NCBI RefSeq assembly: GCF_900100925.1
Contig: NZ_FNKO01000002.1
Coordinates: forward strand, 2,563,130-2,627,129
Length of the DNA stretch: 64,000 nt
From: Actinopolyspora saharensis
Lineage (GTDB): Bacteria > Actinomycetota > Actinomycetes > Mycobacteriales > Pseudonocardiaceae
Direction: 5' to 3'
The notes below the pieces were generated by a model, which searched no databases, was not told the DNA's origin, and was given only the letters and a program-made list of their open reading frames with translations. The position numbers and the translations under genes are program-made. Positions 56,525 to 64,000 of the stretch are shown one piece after another. Within the stretch, counting starts at the first letter, position 1. Each line of letters begins with the position of its first letter.

Positions 56525-56912
56525 TGCTAACCCTCGATTCCGGATCGTTTTCGTCGGTCATCCACAGCTTACGACGAAGCGCGGCAGTACAATAAACTAA
56601 CGTCGCTCGATTGTCGCGAGCGGCTCTGCGGTCCCGTTGTGGAGTGACCTCGGCGACACGTTCCGGCATGCCCCGCGGGGCGGCCGGGCGTCACCCGGAG
56701 TGCCGCAGCGATAGGGCGCGGGAGTCGAGTAGTATTGGTTTTTACGAACCGACTGCGTGGGCGTGGGTGGTTTACGGCCACACGTGAGGTTGTTCTATCG
56801 TTGAGTACGAGACAACTTGTCCGACCGCGTGCTATAAAGTACGTGCCGGTCGGAGATGTCTACCGGCAAGTGTCGCGGAGCGAGACGGGGCACGTTCCCG
56901 AAACAGGTGATC
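56525..56912. other. Shared intergenic region between lsr2 and its paralogue; AT-richer
   Basis: This 388-base region holds two divergent promoters. It is visibly richer in A and T than the surroundings, which fits Lsr2 binding and self-control. On the plus strand TATAAA at 56832-56837 has GACAAC about 16 bases before it, and GACAACTTGTC there is an odd-length palindrome. Promoter assignments are tentative. Confidence 0.45.
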
Positions 56913-57407
56913 ATGGCCGAGCGGATTCAGGTCGAACTCGTCGATGACATCGACGGGTCCGAAGCGCAGCAGACAGTTACTTTCGCCATGGACGGCGTGA
57001 GCTATGAAATCGACCTGAGTGAACAGAATGCGCGGAAGTTGCGCGAGTTGTTCGGGCCGTACATCAAGCAGGCGCGCCCGGCGCAGCAGCAGAACAAGCG
57101 GCAGACCACCCGTAAGCAGGAGCGCGAGGGGCGTCAGGCCAGGAAGGCCAACCGCAAGCTCACCGAGGAGATCCGTGGTGCCGCTCGGCGGACCAAGGAG
57201 CAGTACCAGCAGGATCAATCGGAGCCTGCTCCCGTCACCGAGCAGGTGGACACCGAGGAGCGGGAACAGGACGCGCTGCTCGAGCAACCGCTGTCCTTCT
57301 CCCCCGGCGAAGAGTCCGAGCCGTCGCAGCAGGCTCAGGAGGAGTCCGCCGAGGAGCCCAAGGTCCCCGTGGTTTCGCTTCCGCAGTTCTCCTCGGCCAC
57401 CGACTGA
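56913..57407 (+). CDS. Lsr2-like protein lacking the AT-hook DNA-binding domain
   Basis: A 164-residue protein whose first 55 residues match Lsr2 at 31 positions without gaps, including LVDDIDGSEA, DGVSYEIDLS and the PY before AR. After that it diverges fully: a Lys/Arg/Gln-rich helix (about residues 62-100, KQEREGRQARKANRKLTEEI) and then an acidic Glu/Gln/Ser/Pro tail to the end. No Arg-Gly-Arg motif is present. It should be able to form mixed dimers with Lsr2. An Lsr2 antagonist, like truncated H-NS forms, is a reasonable idea; alternative nucleoid roles remain. ATG 56913 starts where Lsr2 starts. Confidence 0.85.
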   Translation: MAERIQVELVDDIDGSEAQQTVTFAMDGVSYEIDLSEQNARKLRELFGPYIKQARPAQQQNKRQTTRKQEREGRQARKANRKLTEEIRGAARRTKEQYQQDQSEPAPVTEQVDTEEREQDALLEQPLSFSPGEESEPSQQAQEESAEEPKVPVVSLPQFSSATD

Positions 57408-57798
57408 CGCTCGGTCATCGGCCGGTACCGCCTGCTACGGCTCGGATGGTTCCCGAGTCGTGGAAGGGGAGCGGGTGCTCTCATCGGGAGGCTTCCGCTC
57501 CGCGGCCGTGCCCCAGTGGGGCCGTCCCGCTTAAGCGGGAGAAGCGCGTCCGTTTTTCACGGGGGAGAGCGGACGCGGAACCGTCGTGCGCGAACTACGA
57601 AGCCGCCGTCCGGAGTGGCTGGGGTGTTCCGAACGGCGGCTCTCGTGGTGTTCGCGCGGAGTGCGGGAACCTTCCCAACTCCGGGGAAGCCGTGCTCGAG
57701 CCGGAGAGGTCTCCCGTCAGGCTCCCGAACGGGCGAAGCCGGGCTGGCGAACTCCTGGCGCGCTGTCCTGACTCACTGCCGCCGGCCCGTCAGCCCGC
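57408..57798. other. Intergenic gap between two convergent genes
   Basis: This 391-base gap contains the palindrome at 57525-57540. No gene is supported: frames crossing it are rich in Arg, Ser and Pro with no family similarity. Confidence 0.5.
57525..57540. repeat. Perfect 16-bp palindrome downstream of the Lsr2-like gene
   Basis: TCCCGCTTAAGCGGGA is fully self-complementary. It lies about 118 bases after the Lsr2-like gene stop. It could be a protein-binding site; with no loop it is poorly suited as a terminator. Confidence 0.6.
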
Positions 57799-58023
57799 TC
57801 AGTCCTCCGCGCGGTGCCGGCGTCCCTTGGCGCGCCGGCTCACTTGGGCCACCTGCTCGTCGACGCCGTGCGTGCCGCCGGAGTCGCTCTCGCTGTGCTG
57901 ACTCTGCTCGTGGCTGTTTTCCAGGGAGGCGAGGAACTCGGGCGGAGCGCTGTGCGTCCAGTGATCCTCTTCCGGATCGATCAGCGTGTTCCGCAGCTCG
58001 GTGTATATCGGTGTCGAATCCAC
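57799..58023 (-). CDS. Small hydrophilic protein, unknown
   Basis: A 74-residue polar protein (start GTG 58023) with no recognised family. The N-terminal third (DSTPIYTELRNTLIDPEEDHWTHSAPPEF) looks ordered; the rest is rich in Ser, Gln, His and Arg and ends RRAKGRRHRAED. Composition and lack of stop-shadow from the other strand favour a real gene, but similarity evidence cannot be judged by eye. It sits between the lsr2 genes and the rRNA leader, convergent with the Lsr2-like gene. Confidence 0.5.
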   Translation of the reverse strand: MDSTPIYTELRNTLIDPEEDHWTHSAPPEFLASLENSHEQSQHSESDSGGTHGVDEQVAQVSRRAKGRRHRAED

Positions 58024-58741
58024 TGCTACCCCCGTGGTCGTGTTCCAAGATCGAGGCTACCGCGCTCGAAGGCGACAGGCCGAGGTGTGGCCGATAATCA
58101 CTCGAAGGAGACTACTCCACTGACTCGAGCGTGAACACCGCCCGCGCGGATGATCATGTGGTCGAGCCGTACGCCGCCAGTGCTCGGTGCGAGGCTTCTC
58201 GTGCTGTTCTCCCCAGGTTGTGCTGGTGTTTGTGTGGTGGTGGGGGGTGGGTGTGTGGGCGTGTGGTTGTGGGGGTAGTGTGGTGGTTGTCGGCACGGCG
58301 GGAACTGCTGGGAGCTTTGCGGGTTGTGTGCTCGTGGGGTTCTGGGTGGTTGTGGTTGTGTTGGTGGTGCTGGTGATTCTGGTGCTGCGAGGGCCCCCGG
58401 TTTTGTGGGGGTGTTTTCGGGGTGTTAGAGTTTCCGGTGTTGTTTGATTAATTGAATTCATTCTGGTGCCTGTTTTTCTCTGGCGTGGCTGCGTGCTGGT
58501 GCATGTGGTGGTGTTGGGGAAGTACTGGGGTGCCCCCGGGTGTCGGGGGTGCTGTGGTGGGGTGCTAGGGTGAATGTGCACCGGCCGCGGGGCTTTTTCG
58601 GTGAGTGTCGGAAGGGTTTCTGTGGTGGTGTGCCCACTGGTGTGGGTGTGTTCTTTGAGAATTCAACAGTGCCTTGACGCGTGTGTGGCTTCTTGTCTTT
58701 TTGTTTTTTTGTGTTTTTTGCTGGGGTTTTTTCTCTGGTTC
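58024..58741 (+). promoter_or_regulatory. rRNA operon leader with repeated TAGnGT-type -10 candidates
   Basis: The region ahead of 16S is very rich in G and T on the plus strand. Three hexamers TAGTGT (58276-58281), TAGAGT (58426-58431) and TAGGGT (58566-58571) fit the actinobacterial -10 (TAnnnT). The last two are each preceded by CCCCC and GGGGG runs at the same distance, so they look like duplicated promoters. Canonical -35 boxes were not found. A leader box TTCTTTGAGAATTCAACAG at 58650-58668 resembles the conserved rRNA processing/antitermination site. Confidence 0.6.
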
Positions 58742-58742
58742 A

Positions 58743-63597
<4,855 letters not shown>

Positions 63598-63762
63598 ACA
63601 CCCACGCACACCCCCACAAGAGGGGCACGGGTCAGCACACAACGATGCCCGCCACCACACCCACCAGCCACCACACCCCATCCCCGGATCCCGATCCTGG
63701 GGACACAATTGGACACGGTCCAACCCCACCAACACACGCGGGTGTAATTCCCCCACTGTGTT

Positions 63763-63885
63763 TGGGTCGGTGGCCACAGCGGAGGGGACACGCCCGGCAC
63801 CCATCCCGAACCCGGAAGCTAAGCCCTCCAGCGCCTAAGGTACTGCACCCCCACGGGTGTGGGAGACTCGGACACCGCCGACCCA
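63763..63885 (+). rRNA. rrf: 5S ribosomal RNA
   Basis: The terminal helix TGGGTCGGTGG (from 63763) pairs with CCGCCGACCCA (to 63885). The loop CCCGAACCCGGAAGCTAAG inside is the universal 5S core. About 120 bases, 165 bases after the 23S end. Confidence 0.92.
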
Positions 63886-63895
63886 ACCCCCCACC

Positions 63896-63930
63896 AGCCC
63901 GGCCCCCCAACGCGGGGGCCGGGCTCTTTA
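63896..63930 (+). terminator. Rho-independent terminator of the rRNA operon
   Basis: Arms AGCCCGGCCCCC (63896-63907) and GGGGGCCGGGCT (63914-63925) form a perfect 12-bp stem with a six-base loop, followed by CTTTA. No gene is seen from there to the window end. Confidence 0.88.
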
Positions 63931-64000
63931 CATGCCTCACCCCCCGGGGGCCACCTGCCACCTGCACGCCCCTGGCGCATGGCCGAACACACCTACCACC

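Noticed and set aside
58057..58581. 174-codon minus-strand frame in the rRNA leader
   Set aside because: Composition (Thr, Pro, His) follows from the G/T skew of the leader; no start signal.

Overview
The window is high-GC actinobacterial chromosome. The gene set (Lsr2, the CysO/CysM/Mec sulfur-carrier route, DUF2017, DUF3618, DUF397/DUF5753 pairs, ClpS without a neighbouring ClpA) and frequent GTG/TTG starts with ATGA/GTGA overlaps point to an actinomycete, probably Pseudonocardiales. The 16S sequence would fit Actinopolyspora or a relative, but that placement is from memory and is not secure. No phage, CRISPR array or transposase was seen; most of the window is ordinary chromosomal metabolism ending in an rRNA operon.

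Layout. 1-8.1 kb: end of a DUF305 lipoprotein gene, cytochrome c oxidase subunit I, phosphoserine phosphatase, a Pr6Pr membrane protein, a PTH2-type peptidyl-tRNA hydrolase, and a divergent LysR/aldo-keto reductase pair. 8.2-12.8 kb: a minus-strand biotin ECF transporter operon (bioY, acyl-CoA ligase, atypical thiolase, ecfA, ecfT). 13.2-17.9 kb: a small membrane protein, a DinG-type helicase, and NAD salvage genes pncA and pncB. 17.9-26.7 kb: the conserved actinobacterial row clpS, DUF2017, P1 peptidase, mec, cysO, cysM, rhomboid, murI, metallo-beta-lactamase, rph, rdgB, interrupted by a repeat-bearing gap and by an Imm1-family gene. 26.9-31.7 kb: TauE/SafE permease, bcp, pyruvate oxidase, and an XRE/DUF397 pair. 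31.8-37.3 kb: two PH-domain membrane proteins, then btuF, btuD and btuC behind a cobalamin riboswitch. 37.5-39.4 kb: an odd class I tRNA with a UAG anticodon, DUF3618, a TetR regulator and a small unknown. 39.5-50.7 kb: a purine catabolism regulon (three-subunit xanthine dehydrogenase, two deaminases, NCS2 permease, XdhC, MocA-like cytidylyltransferase) opposite a PucR regulator. 51.1-53.7 kb: a three-gene polyamine operon. 53.8-58.0 kb: an unknown protein, ribokinase, Lsr2, a divergent Lsr2 paralogue without the AT-hook domain, and a small unknown. 58.1-64 kb: rRNA leader, 16S, 23S, 5S and a terminator.

How it works together. Purine bases enter through the NCS2 permease, are deaminated by GuaD and the amidohydrolase, and are oxidised by xanthine dehydrogenase, whose molybdenum cofactor is handled by XdhC and the MocA-like enzyme; PucR probably senses the pathway. 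Biotin and cobalamin uptake each have a dedicated transporter with regulatory DNA upstream. CysO, Mec and CysM form the alternative cysteine route. The observations most worth following are the Lsr2 paralogue, the thiolase with two altered catalytic motifs, the class I UAG tRNA, CysO with two residues after its GG, and the 63-bp dispersed repeat.
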